From Auricularia sp. M13 (lineage: Eukaryota; Basidiomycota; Agaricomycetes; Auriculariales; Auriculariaceae), in assembly GCA_037042915.1 (NCBI GenBank), contig CM073194.1, positions 1,984,001 to 2,048,000 on the forward strand: DNA of 64,000 nucleotides, in the 5' to 3' direction. Of this stretch, positions 22,768 to 34,028 are shown piece by piece. Position 1 is the stretch's first letter, and each line of letters opens with the position of its first letter. Position numbers and translations under genes: made by a program. The notes beneath the pieces are model-generated. The model did not search any database, was not told where the DNA came from, and worked only from the letters and a program-made list of their open reading frames with translations.

Positions 22768-23208
22768 GGTCAACAAATTTTCCAGGACCCTGGGTCAACT
22801 TCAGAGCCTTCATACTCTTGGCAGCAACTCGTCACCACCCACTCAGGGAGGCTCATGTGCAGTCCGTTTCCCCGGCAGGCTAAGTTCTAGCCCTCTCCGT
22901 GCGGTGTCCGTGACACTCGTATCCATTGTACTGTACTTGAGCATTAGCTCAATTCGATCCAAACGTCTCGACCTTCGAAACACTCCAAAGATCCTTGGGA
23001 CGATGTGGTACATATGCAGCGCAGCTTACATCACAAATTTTCACGCGTCCAACGACGTTCTTGACACGATGAAGCAGGTACATCTTTTCTGACATCTAGC
23101 GGCTGGAAACAGGCATGAAGGAGATGATATCCTATTAATTACGAGCTAAAGTCCTGATCCCCAATAGGGTGCGATACCTCACAGACGGCGACATTAAATT
23201 CAACAGGT
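22768..23208. other. intergenic, no supported gene
   Basis: About 440 bp between convergent genes; only short frames. Confidence 0.5.
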
Positions 23209-25315
23209 TCAAGCTGGGCAGTTGGCCTCTACCGATCTGTGCTTCCCCGGTACCTCGATTACCTGGCCGTCCAGTTCATACGAGATGGTCCATACACCAT
23301 CATCCTTGACGCCGATGTCGGCCGACCAGGTATCGTAGAGCCCGCTCCCAACCTCACGCTTCGATGCCTCCAGCGTGCGCGATGTCGATGGATCCACCGT
23401 GCCGGTGGGCAGCAAAAAGAGCGCCAGAAAGACGCGCGTTGGGACTTCCGAACCTATAGTATCGCCGTGAGGATGACATCTCGCAGACGTGAGGGACGTA
23501 CAGCAATATCAAAGCGCCACGGCCGCGGGAACCCAGTGGAGTTATAGTTGCAAGACGTCTCAGAGAATATCACCGCGTCCGAGATCGGGAAGCCGAGCCC
23601 GTCCTGATCCTCAATGCGCACCGGGCTCCCGTCCGCCTCGTCAATCTCATAATGGAACTTGGCGATGGAGTCGGAAGCATCAATTGCTGGCATGGATGGC
23701 CAAGTATACCACGTCGACGTGAACCGGTCACCAGCAGCCATACCCGTCTGCAGTCTCGCATTGGTGAGAGTCGCCGGCGTTGGAGTAACGCCGCTCCCTA
23801 CGGTCAGGACGCCCTTGACTACGCGGTTCGGGTTCGAGGGAACGTTCCATAACTGTGGTGTGTTAAATCCCACAAAAATGCTGACGGATGCATGAGACGA
23901 CTTACCCGGACATCGCCGCCAAAGAAGTTGAGGGTGCCATTTGCGTTATAGCTGACTGTCACATCATAGGGCTTGACCGGGATGGGCGTGATAACGTCCG
24001 TTAGTTGCACTCCGCGCGGCACGGTGTCCAACATCTTGGCGATCAGCGTGGCACAAGTGCTGGCGAAATAATCCGGATCGGCCGCGAAGCTGCGTCGTCG
24101 AAACGCACTTTAGAAGACCGCTGATATCGCTCCATGAAAGTGTTTCAAGACTCACGCGCTCAAAGTCACGTTATTATCGCTAGCAAAGATGCGCTTATCA
24201 GAGTTGACGGTGTCATTCGCGTTAACGACGAGCGGATTTTTCGTGGTGCCAGCGATGTACTCAGTCGCACTGCGCTACGTCAGCATAACCAATGAATGGT
24301 ATGAACATAGCGCGCGCACACTGCGTTATCGAATACGCGGAATGTGGTGTCAAACCGGGCGTTCGACTCCGTATTGTCAGGATCGTTGAGTTCGGGAACG
24401 AGGTCGGGGAAAGCCTGTGAAAGCGTGAGAATAAGCAGAACGCGTTACAATCCTCGCTTGCCGAGTGCTGTACGCCACCTAGGATGGCGTAATGAGTTGG
24501 GGACACCTCCAATCAGCAGCGACAACGCACCGAAGGAGTGGCCGCATGCGACCAGACCAATCATCTCGGTTTGATTGAAACCCTGCTTCTTGAAGCTCGC
24601 GACGTGCTCCTCAAGAGATTGTTGCGGCTCGGGCACACCGGGTTTGTTTGGACCTGTCGCATCAATGCGCCCACTGCGGTAGTTGATCACGGGGCCACCG
24701 CTGTAAGGATAGGGCTTAAACGCGAGATCGCATACGTCTTACAGATGCTGACCAGTTCTCTATCATAATTGTAGCTGCTGCTGCGAGTCCGTCCGCATCT
24801 GTGGCAATGATTAACAAAGGTCCCAAGACGAAAGGAAGGGCGAACATGAGACGTAGCGATTCACTACGAGATTTACGAAGAATATAGTATTGGCAAAGCC
24901 TGTGCCGACATTCTACGAAAGGTCTTAAAGCCGTTCCGTTCGACGGAGCTATCGCTCACCTCGTCGCGTTGCTGCTCCTCTTCAAATCGGATGCTAGCGT
25001 CTAAACCGCCTGTACCGTCGTCTGCGTTGTACGTTGCAGCGTCGTGGTATGCCTTTTGCGAATGCGCTTCAGCGGAGGTGGATGAGGATGTAGACTGCGC
25101 ACCGCTCGAACCCAGTCTGCTGCGTTAGTTCGTCCGATCTGTGTGCCGCCGATGAAGGTGCCGCAGGGGGTAAAAAGGGCTGTAGCGCGGTATCCGCGCT
25201 GATCCCAGCGAAGGGTCTCAATGGCCTCGTACTTCGGGTCGGGCCATGTATACTTTGCCGTAGCAGACGAAAGGAGTGAAAGGGCGACACCCGCCTGAAG
25301 TGAAACGAAGGTCAT
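23209..25315 (-). CDS. secreted heme peroxidase (class II-like superfamily)
   Basis: Starts MTFVSLQAGVALSLLSSATA, a signal peptide. Splicing joins AADWVRA to AYHDAATYNADDGTGGLDAS, which holds the distal His (YHD) and the GGLDASI calcium/heme pocket. Later exons give RSGRIDATGPNKPGVPEPQQ and EMIGLVACGHSFG with the proximal His. More C-terminal exons (GVQLTDVITPIPVKP, NGTLNFFGGDVR, GDRFTSTWYTWPSMPA) form a long extension beyond the peroxidase core, ending VEANCPA. It is probably secreted and oxidises extracellular substrates with peroxide. Several introns are unresolved between 24,100 and 25,000. No Mn-binding or surface Trp assignment was attempted. Confidence 0.8.
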
Positions 25316-25692
25316 CGGAGGAGCCAGATGGGTAGATCCAATGAGGTTTGCGCCGTTTATAAGTGACTGCGGACGGCCTGGACGCGTGCCGGAGAAGCAT
25401 TAAGTTCGCCGAGTAGACATCAAGGAACTGCGCAGATTTCCAATGCCGTGTCGTGCAGCAGTATAGGGTTTGGCTGTGCTGAGGATCTCCAACTTGACGG
25501 CGAATCGCGGCACTTTTCACGATGCAGCGCAAAGGCTAGACGCTTGGAGGCAGCCAATAGCTACTAGAATACCCTCTGAAGAAAATATTCCCAGGCCATG
25601 TAGTCGTGTATGGCGTCACCAGCGTTGAAGCTTGATTGGTTCGGTCGTCGACGACGGGTGTTTGGTCAGCAAAAAGACCGAGCGGAGATTCA
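25316..25692. other. intergenic between divergent genes
   Basis: About 380 bp holding the promoters of the peroxidase and the methyltransferase; no coding frame. Confidence 0.5.
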
Positions 25693-27017
25693 ATGTTCTT
25701 CTACCTCTCATTCTTGCGCCCTCCGCCTAGCGCATGCGCTGCTTCGTCGCCGGCTGTAACCTTTACGCCACAGATTGCGAACGACTTGAGAACGGAGCTT
25801 TACCAGCCAGAGCTCGATGTTCATTACATTTGGGTGTCTACGTCCGGTGCTGCTACATCGCCTGCAAAACTAACAAGATGGCGCGTGGCGAATGCGTATA
25901 AACCCTTAACCGTATCTTTACCGGGAAATGCAAGACCTGGAGATTCTTGGAGGCTCTTACTATGGGCTGGAGACCCAAAGCTACCCGGTGCTACTATTCT
26001 CGATAATCCAACTGTCCTTGGACGTTTACCGCTGGCCGTGCTTTCGATGCCCGTCACGGTCTCGAACAACAAAGGGAGTGCTACGGAGAAGAAGCAGGAA
26101 GAGATTGAGCGCGTATTTCGTATTGGCATCGGTCCCTTGGCCACGTCGATCCGCATACGCGAGAACATGTCGTTTGCCCTGGATAAGGTCTATACCAGCT
26201 AATTCTGTCGCTCATTGTATATGCTCACTTCTTATAGAAAATGTGGGACTCGGGTCTTGGCCTGAGCTCATGGATCGTCAAGACGCTGAGCGCAGCAAGC
26301 GATGGAGATCGTGCTTTGATTTCTCGCATCCGCGACTGCCTATTGCAAAAGGACTGTTCGATCCTCGAACTTGGTAAGCACTGTGGAACCCACTTGGACT
26401 TCTAACCACGCCAGCATCTCACGCATCGCTCTGACATTTAGGGACGGGAACGGGCTTCGTCTCGCTCATGCTCTACGCTCTGCTTGCTCGCTCTGACACA
26501 CGCAAATCGCGGGCACGTATCCTTGCTACGGACTTGCGTATGTTTTCTCCCTTAGAATTTCACTCAGCTCACATGTCTGATCTTGACTCTTCAGCTTCTG
26601 CGTTGCCTCTTATCGAGCACAACATTGCATCTCTCAAGTCGCGCGATACATCGCCAGAATGTACCATCTCCGGTGCCGTGCTCGACTGGGACGACCCCAA
26701 CATACCTCCAGAGGCCGCGCAACCAGATATCGTCATGTACGTTTTGCGCTGACGAGCGTCCAATGAATCTGATTACTCGCAGAATGGCAGACGTGACCTA
26801 CAATACAGCAGCCTTCCCGTCGCTCGTGGCCACCCTGCAACGGCTGAAGTCGCCGCTGCTCCTGATGGGCTATAAGGAGCGCGATCCTGCTGAGAGGGAA
26901 CTGTGGGATCATTTGAAGGGCATGCAGTTGACGCGTATCGACGAGGTAGCAGGCACTGGGGGTACACCGGTAGAAATATGGATTGGGGTACAGGATGTGG
27001 CTGGAGAGGGCAGCTAA
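25693..27017 (+). CDS. METTL21-type protein methyltransferase
   Basis: Starts MFFYLSFLRPPPS. An intron (about 26188-26236) leads to KMWDSGLGLSSWIV, and further exons give CSILELGTGTGFVSLMLYA, the SAM-binding motif I, then ARILATDL, SGAVLDWDDP, a junction to MADVTYNTAAFPSLVATLQ, and KSPLLLMGYKERDPAERELW. This is the Methyltransf_16 layout; members methylate lysines on chaperones and translation factors, but the target here is unknown. The frame ends GEGS then TAA at 27,015-27,017. That TAA is the first three bases of the 12-bp repeat flanking the 31.6-kb insertion. The coding sequence is therefore intact but its 3' UTR is displaced by 31.6 kb. Confidence 0.82.
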
Positions 27018-27026
27018 ATGTATGCA
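27015..27026 (+). repeat. left copy of the flanking direct repeat (TSD)
   Basis: TAAATGTATGCA, identical to 58,609-58,620 on the other side of the insertion. Aligning the two arm tips suits a true duplication of 9 to 12 bases, because the last GCA could be chance. It begins with the methyltransferase stop codon. Confidence 0.8.
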
Positions 27027-27707
27027 AGATAGGTTTGTGCACGTTCATCTTCCCTTCCCACACGCTGGCCAATTACCCATCTCACACGTCTCCAGTCACC
27101 CTTCCTGCACGATCTTTATCCCTTCCCACACGATCTTTATGCCTTCCTGCACGTGCAGTATGCCTTCCTACACGTCCATTATTACCCTTCCCACACGCTC
27201 CAATAACCCTTCTAACACGTCCTTATAACCCTTCCTACACGCTGGTATTACCCTTCTTACACGTCCTTATAACCCTTCCTGCACGTTCTAGTATCCCTTC
27301 CTGCACGCTCCCAGGGAGAACTCTAGTACACATCAAAGGAGTGCTCCAAAAATTCTGGAAACTGGATGACAAATATTTAGAATTCAGATAAAAAATAATG
27401 GCATACTTATTATGACCCTGGGTGCTGTGCATGATTTGATATCGAGTTTACTTTCCTTTTTGGGTGGGTGCAAGTGATGCTGAACTCCACAGCACCAGGA
27501 ACAGACTACCAAAAATTCCAGTTATACATTCATAAATCACCATAATGCAAATAAAAAATACCTGGCCAGTTTGCGGAGTTCAATTGTATTTCCAAATCTG
27601 GTAACAAATCCTGTTTGAGCTCGCACTACAGCCTACATGGCACAACCATCCTTGAATACTGTTATATTGCAACTCATTCATGAGCATTGCCAGAGAGAGT
27701 AAGCAGG
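27027..27707 (+). repeat. left terminal inverted repeat arm
   Basis: Bases 27,120-27,707 appear to be the exact reverse complement of 57,923-58,510 (588 bp each, no length difference). The outer 93 bp are only similar to the right tip. The outer half holds about twelve units of 20-23 bp with consensus CCCTTCCYRCACG plus a variable AT-containing spacer; the inner half is unique AT-rich DNA. The 65-codon frame present in both arms is a by-product of the repeat. Confidence 0.92.
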
Positions 27708-29690
27708 ACTACATAGGAGCTGCAGACAAAACGGTAGGTGGGTCGAGTATACCCAATACATGAGAGAATAGAGGTGTAGATATTGACGGAAAAGGGCTTT
27801 GAGTGGTGATCAAAACCCTGAAAGTGAATTATGGAGATGAGACAGAACCCAAGTTCGTATCTGAGGTGTTAGCAACTACAGATTGTGTGGGAGAGGAGGT
27901 AAGTGAAGCAGGTGTGTGCTTTGCCTTTGTGCCTGCACAGGGGAAGTCTATGACTGCGTGAACACGGTGAACACATGTAACACACATTGCGAGGAAATGA
28001 CATGGTGGAGAGGGAATGGATAGTGTGAAACCATGAGAGTCGCGACCATGCACGAGGGGAGCGGGAGGAACTGGATTTGAAGCCAACAGAGATGGCTGAG
28101 GGTAACTGAGATTTTGATTTGGTACAAACTAGAATGGAGGACAAGTGTGAGGACGAAAACTGAGCTCCGGAGTGCACGAAACTGTACCACTGGTAAGCTG
28201 GATGCTTGTAAGCCACTGTGCTGGGGGAAAACTACCTAACTACCAATTATACAGCAGAATGCAGTTGCAGCTTTCGTCGGGTCCCTCCTATTCCGCGGTC
28301 TCATTTCGCCGTCCAGAGGCTCTTGTCCGCCCCTCCAAGGCGTTCGTTCCTGCCATACCCCCTGTTGGTACGCCGCCCTGGCCCCTCTGCTCGGTCGGCA
28401 TCTCGGTTCCTTTCCAGGAGGCAGAGAATACGATGGGACGTTTCTGGTTTGAGGAGGTCTCTATTTATTCCTATTCCCTGTTAAGCCTGCTGTGCCTTGG
28501 GGGTTTGGTTGCAAGGATAGTCGAACGTCCGAGCACAGAGAACACTCGAATGAACAACTAGAGCCTTCGGTGCGTTATTGAGCACACCGGCTACGTCGAG
28601 TAGCACGACCGAGGGACCACGAGCAACAGAGAACTCAGACGAGTAGATCGGGCGAGGGAAGAACCCAGAGGCGAAGTCGAGAGAGAGAGATAGAGTGTGC
28701 GAGGGGCACGACTATGTCGATTTTGTAACTGGGGAGCTAGATACAAAGTCGAGGGTCTTTTATACCTGGGGAGGTGATCCGATGTATCTGTGTCTCTGGG
28801 GTCGTGCCGGTGTGATCACAGAAGTGGCCACTCATTGATGGAACTGCACCGAGCTTTGCAGTTGCTCATGTTCCACTCACATTCCGGCCTTGTAACTTTC
28901 CAGGAATGTTTTCACATGCTATACCAAGGTATATTTCCGTTCCTAACTTGCTAGCTTGACATTAGGATGCACAATGCTCGAATGATGTCAGCCATTTTGA
29001 GATCAAAACTCATGATATACGGTTCCAACCGCTCATGGAACGCAATGCCATTGCTAGTGCATCAGGATGCATGTATCCAAGGTTGAACTACCTTGGGTGA
29101 ATTTCTCAAGATTTATGAACAAGCACGGCGGGAGGGAAAGGCGAAAAGTCCGAGTGGCTGCTTCCGTGAGGGATGGCCGCTTCTATTCCGGTTATAGTAT
29201 CCTAGAGACAAAGGAGAGGGAGCCTCAGATCAATAGAGATCTTCATCATCGGCCGATAGGATGAGTAAGAGCGAATGAGCAAGGTATCGGGGATCAAGCA
29301 GATGACGAGAGGCCAATGAGTAAGACGAGGGGAGCGAGCCGGATATGAACACTATCGATACAGTAGAGACAAGGCGAGTTAGGAGGATGTCAGGCTGGCC
29401 GGCGAACAATAAATTAAGCGCCGGTGATCATGATGGCTGATGAAGCATTGGACAGCCCGACGATCAATTTTCGGATCTCACCGACTGGTCCCGAGGCCAG
29501 TAGCGCCAGCTCCGGGAGTTGCCAGAAGCGCTGGTGGCCGCCGTCGAGCAGGGGGCGGCTGCCAGTGAGCAGGCTGTGATGGCCGATGAGCAGAGGGCGG
29601 CGGCCGACGAGCACGCGGCAGTGGCCGCTTAAACGACGGCATCGCCGGTCGATGTCGCCAGCGGCCGACGCAGCCTGGCCGCCGGACAAA
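27708..29690. other. AT-rich element interior without supported gene
   Basis: About 2 kb just inside the left arm. Frames here are short. From about 28,250 base composition becomes GC-richer, and the part up to 29,690 may be the internal remnant of a retroelement that ends in the LTR-like stretch that follows. A Ser/Arg-rich frame at 29,586-29,768 has no domain. Confidence 0.4.
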
Positions 29691-30114
29691 TTTAAGGGGG
29701 GTTGTTCTGATACTGGGAAACCCCCCTTCGGATGTATTTTTAAGTTCCGTGGTAACTGCCTGGGGTGAACCTTCCCCTCCTGAGTACCCTTCCTGGTCGG
29801 CTATGCCTCCTGGTCGGTGGTGTATGCAGTACACTGTGACGTCTCTTTGAGTGTAAGTCTTAGCTTTGTAAGTTAGACTTGCGCTTCAAATCTTAAGTTT
29901 ACCGGCTCACGTATCACTCGTAGAAACTGAGTGGCACAAGTGCTCCAGTAATATAAGACTGAGGCTCGTGGTTCTGGCGAGCCTCCTTTAAAGACATGTG
30001 CTCTCACTGTATTACCTAAGCGAACCACGTAGCTACACGATACGCTGTAAACTCCACGTTAGTGCTTAGTCAACTCTCAGGTTCTTCTTTGCCCGACTAT
30101 CAGGATGTGTATCA
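29691..30114 (+). mobile_element. possible LTR relic with polypurine tract
   Basis: TTTAAGGGGGG, a polypurine-tract-like run, is followed at once by TGTTCTGATACTGGG, and about 410 bp later the sequence GTGTATCAGTAA partly mirrors that start. This is the arrangement of a retrotransposon 3' end. No protease, reverse transcriptase or integrase was found, and no second LTR, so it is at best a truncated or solo remnant. Confidence 0.35.
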
Positions 30115-30891
30115 GTAAGTAAAAAGGTTAAATACAAGAAGTCGGGAGTGCGCGAATAGGAGGCCTGCAACCGTACAAGGAAACTACGGTCCTTACATTG
30201 AGTCACACAAAATCCCCCTCATTTGGTGCATGGTCTCAACTTTTGCAATCACACACTGCTCCTCTCCAATTTCCTCCCAATCCCCCGATGTTATCAATCA
30301 TTGTTGGGTTCACACACAGTCATAGACTTTGCCTGTGAAGTGTCAAAGAGTGATATCATTTCTTCGTTCACATCCCCAGCTTGACCCTCTTGATTCCCTT
30401 TGCATTTGCTTGCTTCTGGTTAGCCCCATTGACTGTACCCGTGTCATTTTAACAGCACAGCAATTTTGTGTTCAGAAAGTTTATACTCCCCAAATTCCTG
30501 AACCCTGTTCAGGTCTTAGCGTCAATTTTTGGTCGGATTTTCCCGTATCGTTGACTTTGAAATTTCGCTCCACTTTCCTATCTGGGTAAAAAAGTCTTGG
30601 CATTCATCCATGCTTCGTTTTCGTGTTCTGTCCAGATCGTGTGCTCCTTTTGCAACGCTTACAACGTCTTGGGGTCCACGTCTGCTACGATGGCGCATAA
30701 CTGGCTCGCATAATGAATCGCTTGCTTCTTTTCCCTTCGTCACCGCCCCGCGACTTGCGCAGCGACGCCGTTGCATCGTACCATCGCCTTTCCGCCCGCA
30801 TCTTCCGTACGATCGCTTTACGACCTCCCGTCATCGTTCTCGTACAACACAACAAGGATTACATTCTCGTAGATGGACACGAATTACAACA
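30115..30891. other. no supported gene
   Basis: T/C-rich plus strand, with only short frames. It is the 3' flank of the family A gene on the minus strand. Confidence 0.4.
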
Positions 30892-31571
30892 CTAACTTTC
30901 AGTCTCGCCTGCGCCTTCGCTCTCCGTTACTACCTCGTGACACGCCATGACCACAATTAGCCCCCTTAACGCGCTGCGCAGAAAATTCAGGCGCTCGTCC
31001 ATATGCGCCTGCATTGTGTTGAACATGTAGTTGGCCGTCTTCACCGCGACGTCGATGAACTTGGACAGTTGCTTCATCCAGTGCATGAAGAACGCCGTCC
31101 GCGGTTGAGCTTCGTCCAAAGAGAGGTCTGCGCGCGCCACGTCGTCCTCGACGCGTTGCATCAGGTCCAGCGACCTTTCGACGAGGGTGTTGATAGTCTT
31201 GCAGTATTCGCCATATGTCTCGCTCGAGCTTAAGATTTGCGTTCCCCACTGCGCGGGCGTCATGTCGCCGACGAAGGTGCCGAATCTGTTCCACGACAGG
31301 GGCGGTACCTTCAATCCCGAAGTTGGATTGTGGACGGTCAGGTAGCACTGTTGGCATCGTCATCTTCTACTCGCCTGCTACGGCGCGCTCCGCTCACCGC
31401 CAGCTGCGTCATGGGGACCTGGTCATACGATAGATGACCGATGCGTACGCCCCTAGGGCACTTCTCGCCTCTAGTGGGACACGTGCAAGGGGCTTGTTTG
31501 ACGTCATCGTCTGCGGACTCGGTGAATCGTGGCGCCGCACCTTCCATGCTCGTCGCCTTTGCTTGTTCCAT
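30892..31571 (-). CDS. element family A protein, copy A1
   Basis: Three exons: 31541-31571, 31398-31492 and 30892-31347. They encode 193 residues starting MEQAKATSMEAPCTCPTRGE. Exon 2 carries CTCPTRGEKC and YDQVPMTQLA. Exon 3 opens CYLTVHNP, then VPPLSWNRFG, then GDMTPAQWG, followed by long helices and an acidic end. Copies A2 and A3 share the CxC..C cluster, VPxDL, CY..NP and the SWNR motif, and exon 2 is exactly 95 nt in all three. The cysteines could bind a metal. I know no characterised family like this. It is the only A copy on the minus strand. Confidence 0.7.
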
Positions 31572-31966
31572 AATGTGCGTCGCAGTGGGAGGGGAGGCGT
31601 TTCTATAGACTCGGGAAGCCCGACCTTTTCTAACGCGATACATGTCTCAGAGTACGCGTGCGCTATTGTTTACAACGGCCGCCAGAATAGGTTCCATTTC
31701 TCGGCACCGCCGATCGTGCCGTTCCCGGTCCCTGCTTCGTTGTAGCTGTATGACCCCGTGGCTGAATTTCGGGGTCCTTGTCGGGATCGAAGATAATAGC
31801 GGAGACGCGCATGCTATGACCCTTCGCCACCTTGTTTCATTACCCCGCACTCCCTTCCGTTGCAATTCGCCTTTTGTTCTACTCTGTCTCACGTCGGATC
31901 ACATCCGAACGGGCTTCGAAAAAGCCTCTAGCCATCCGTACCCTTTACCTATCTTTCCTCCTTACC
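31572..31966. other. spacer between divergent A1 and A2
   Basis: About 395 bp that must hold both promoters. A longer upstream in-frame start for A1 exists but would need exon 1 to be unspliced. Confidence 0.45.
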
Positions 31967-32516
31967 ATGGACACGGTCGCAGTCTTGAACAGCGGTCTGT
32001 AGCTTTACCGTCGTTCGCGATTTCTCTCATCGCGCCTTCTCAGAGCAATGTATGTGTCATTACCATGGCATGTGCCTTCGCATCGATTTCCAGGTGGCAT
32101 CCCTACCGTTCGACCATGTTCCGCAAGATCTCGTCTCTGTACGTGAATCCTCTCCTTTGCCGCGCCTGTTAACCACGTTGTAGTGCTACATTGCCGTGAA
32201 AAACCCGTTGGCATTCACCTTCCTACCGCCGCTGTCATGGAATCGGAATGGGCAATTGTTGACGTTTTCTTACGACGAATGGGTCTCTTCAGCTCTGGAG
32301 TTCTTCAAACATGCCACGTATCTCGTGAGGGCTCTACAGTCCGTCACAGTTGAGGTTTTCAGTTTTGTCACTACGGCGTTGCGGCAGCTTGATGAATCCT
32401 GTATGCCTGCCGTGCTCCTCGACCGCCACTACGACGTTCTGCTGTCTTGGGCTGGTGGTGTCATCACTCATCTCGACCATTGCTTGTATGATATGGAAGA
32501 ACTGGAGCGCTATTAG
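31967..32516 (+). CDS. element family A protein, copy A2
   Basis: Three exons (31967-31994, 32044-32138, 32184-32516) encode 151 residues starting MDTVAVLNSEQCMCHYHGMC. Exon 2 is 95 nt and ends FDHVPQDLVSL. Exon 3 opens CYIAVKNP, then FLPPLSWNRNGQ, followed by two or three amphipathic helices ending DMEELERY. It lacks the acidic tail of A1. The family B gene B1 follows 118 bp downstream on the same strand; the same A-then-B order recurs at 43.0-44.4 kb. No function is known; the pairing suggests that A and B proteins may act together. Confidence 0.7.
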
Positions 32517-32634
32517 TTAGAAATGTCTATGTTCCAATTTTTGCCTCACGTCATTATCACGAGCGCTCGCAAATCTTCCCTTTATGAGCGGTGCCTGTCG
32601 CGTCTCACACACTGACGCATTCCTTCGCTCCTCT

Positions 32635-33186
32635 ATGGGTCCCCTCTCCGCGTTCACGGCTATGTCGCGCTTCTACCTTCGCGAGTCGGTCAGTAACTTC
32701 GCGTCGGGGCGTGCGTCTCGTCTCATCGTTGTGCAGAAGCCGCCCGCGCATGTCACTGCGAGGCTGTACCCGGCGTGCTTTCGCGAACCAATTATGGTGA
32801 ATGTCCCCATTGTTGTACCGGTCGAGGACTCCTCTATATTCGACCTGGACCTCTCTGCTTGGTTCGAAAGTTATCAGCAAGTGGAGGTTCATGACGAACT
32901 TGACCCGGAGAACGGCGCAGCCTTCACGGTATTCATTGAAGAACGCCCCGTTGGACGTGCATTCTACACCATGGAAACCAATCAGGCCATTCTTTACAGC
33001 GTTTCCAAGTGCGTTCTCCGCATTCCAGGAGATGTGCTCGTTATTCGTCACAAACCGCACGGGAACCGCCCGTTCCATATTGACACACTATCCGAAATGC
33101 GACGCGCAGACGACGCCGTCATGCTCGGTACGTACTCATCGTATCAGCTTGTCAGCGCTTTGAATACAATTTTGTTGAAGTTATAG
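32635..33186 (+). CDS. element family B protein, copy B1
   Basis: Exons 32635-32688 and 32737-33186 encode 167 residues. Exon 1 is 18 codons, MGPLSAFTAMSRFYLRES, the same length and start as B2 (MGPIEAYRASSALEHHEP). Exon 2 contains VNVPIVVPVEDSS, DLSAWFESYQQV, FTVFIEERP and the family motif IPGDVLVIRHKPHGNRP. Strand-rich character and a run of short hydrophobic segments suggest a small beta fold. No signal peptide, membrane helix or catalytic signature is visible. Function is unknown. Confidence 0.7.
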   Translation: MGPLSAFTAMSRFYLRESVSNFASGRASRLIVVQKPPAHVTARLYPACFREPIMVNVPIVVPVEDSSIFDLDLSAWFESYQQVEVHDELDPENGAAFTVFIEERPVGRAFYTMETNQAILYSVSKCVLRIPGDVLVIRHKPHGNRPFHIDTLSEMRRADDAVMLGTYSSYQLVSALNTILLKL

Positions 33187-33595
33187 GCGCATTACATGAG
33201 AAGAGGGGCGCACTCGCCGCCAGTGTGGCAGAACAGAATTAAAAGACCGTGTTCCCCGTCTTGCTGTTACCATGTCTCGCATTAATATCATGCTATTGTT
33301 CTGATGCCTTTGTTTTCGATCGATCTCCTCGTGCGCTTTGAACGTTATGAGAACAAGGCGCCCCGGCTGTTTCCCAAAATATCCGCAAACTCCGATTATT
33401 GCCTCCTTCACTGCCTCGTAGTGGACGGCACGCGCCCTGGTGACACTTCCTGTCTGTAACCTCAGACCCTCACTGGCATTATCGCTCGTCCAACCCCATA
33501 CGCCGGCCTGTACTTCGTTAGGGCATTACACTGTCAGTATCGTTCGCGACACTGCATTGCCGCGTCAGCTGCATGTGCTGACCGTGTCGCAGATC
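33187..33595. other. spacer upstream of the Rep-helicase
   Basis: About 410 bp with no coding frame of note; presumably the Rep-helicase promoter. No TATAAAAG box was seen. Confidence 0.45.
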
Positions 33596-33995
33596 ATGAA
33601 GCGCGCCGTCGATTCTACGACGTCTGCACCGTCAGAAGATGCAGGGTATGTGTAGCCTTCTCTCTCTGACGGGCCAGTTCACATAGCATGTTACAGGCTC
33701 CCGAGGAAACGCGCCCGTCATTCCACTACTTTATATGATAGTACACGACCCTCGTCTAGACGCAATTTACCGTACAACACTGGAGCTGCTTTCACTGTCG
33801 CGCCTTCACAAGCATTTGCCAGTACCGGCGCGCCTTCTTCGGAGCCCGGGCCCTCGACGTTCACCTGGAGGGTTTCTTTGCCGCCAACGCGTTGCCGCTC
33901 GAGAAACAGGGCCATGTCTGCCAAGCCTACCTCTGTCGAGCGTGCGGTCGGGCTTCTCACCTCTCAACCTACTTTCGCTGTTGCTGCTCATGAAG

Positions 33996-34028
<33 letters not shown>

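Noticed and set aside
27180-27300. Telomere-like TAACCC repeats
   Set aside because: TAACCC occurs only as part of a 20-23 bp unit that always contains CACG; no pure telomeric array.
27235-27432. 65-codon frame repeated at 58,198-58,395 with identical translation
   Set aside because: It is a by-product of the identical inverted arms and covers minisatellite units; there is no promoter or domain.
28172-28561. 129-codon frame near the left arm
   Set aside because: No domain, composition unlike the element genes, and it lies in the presumed retroelement remnant.
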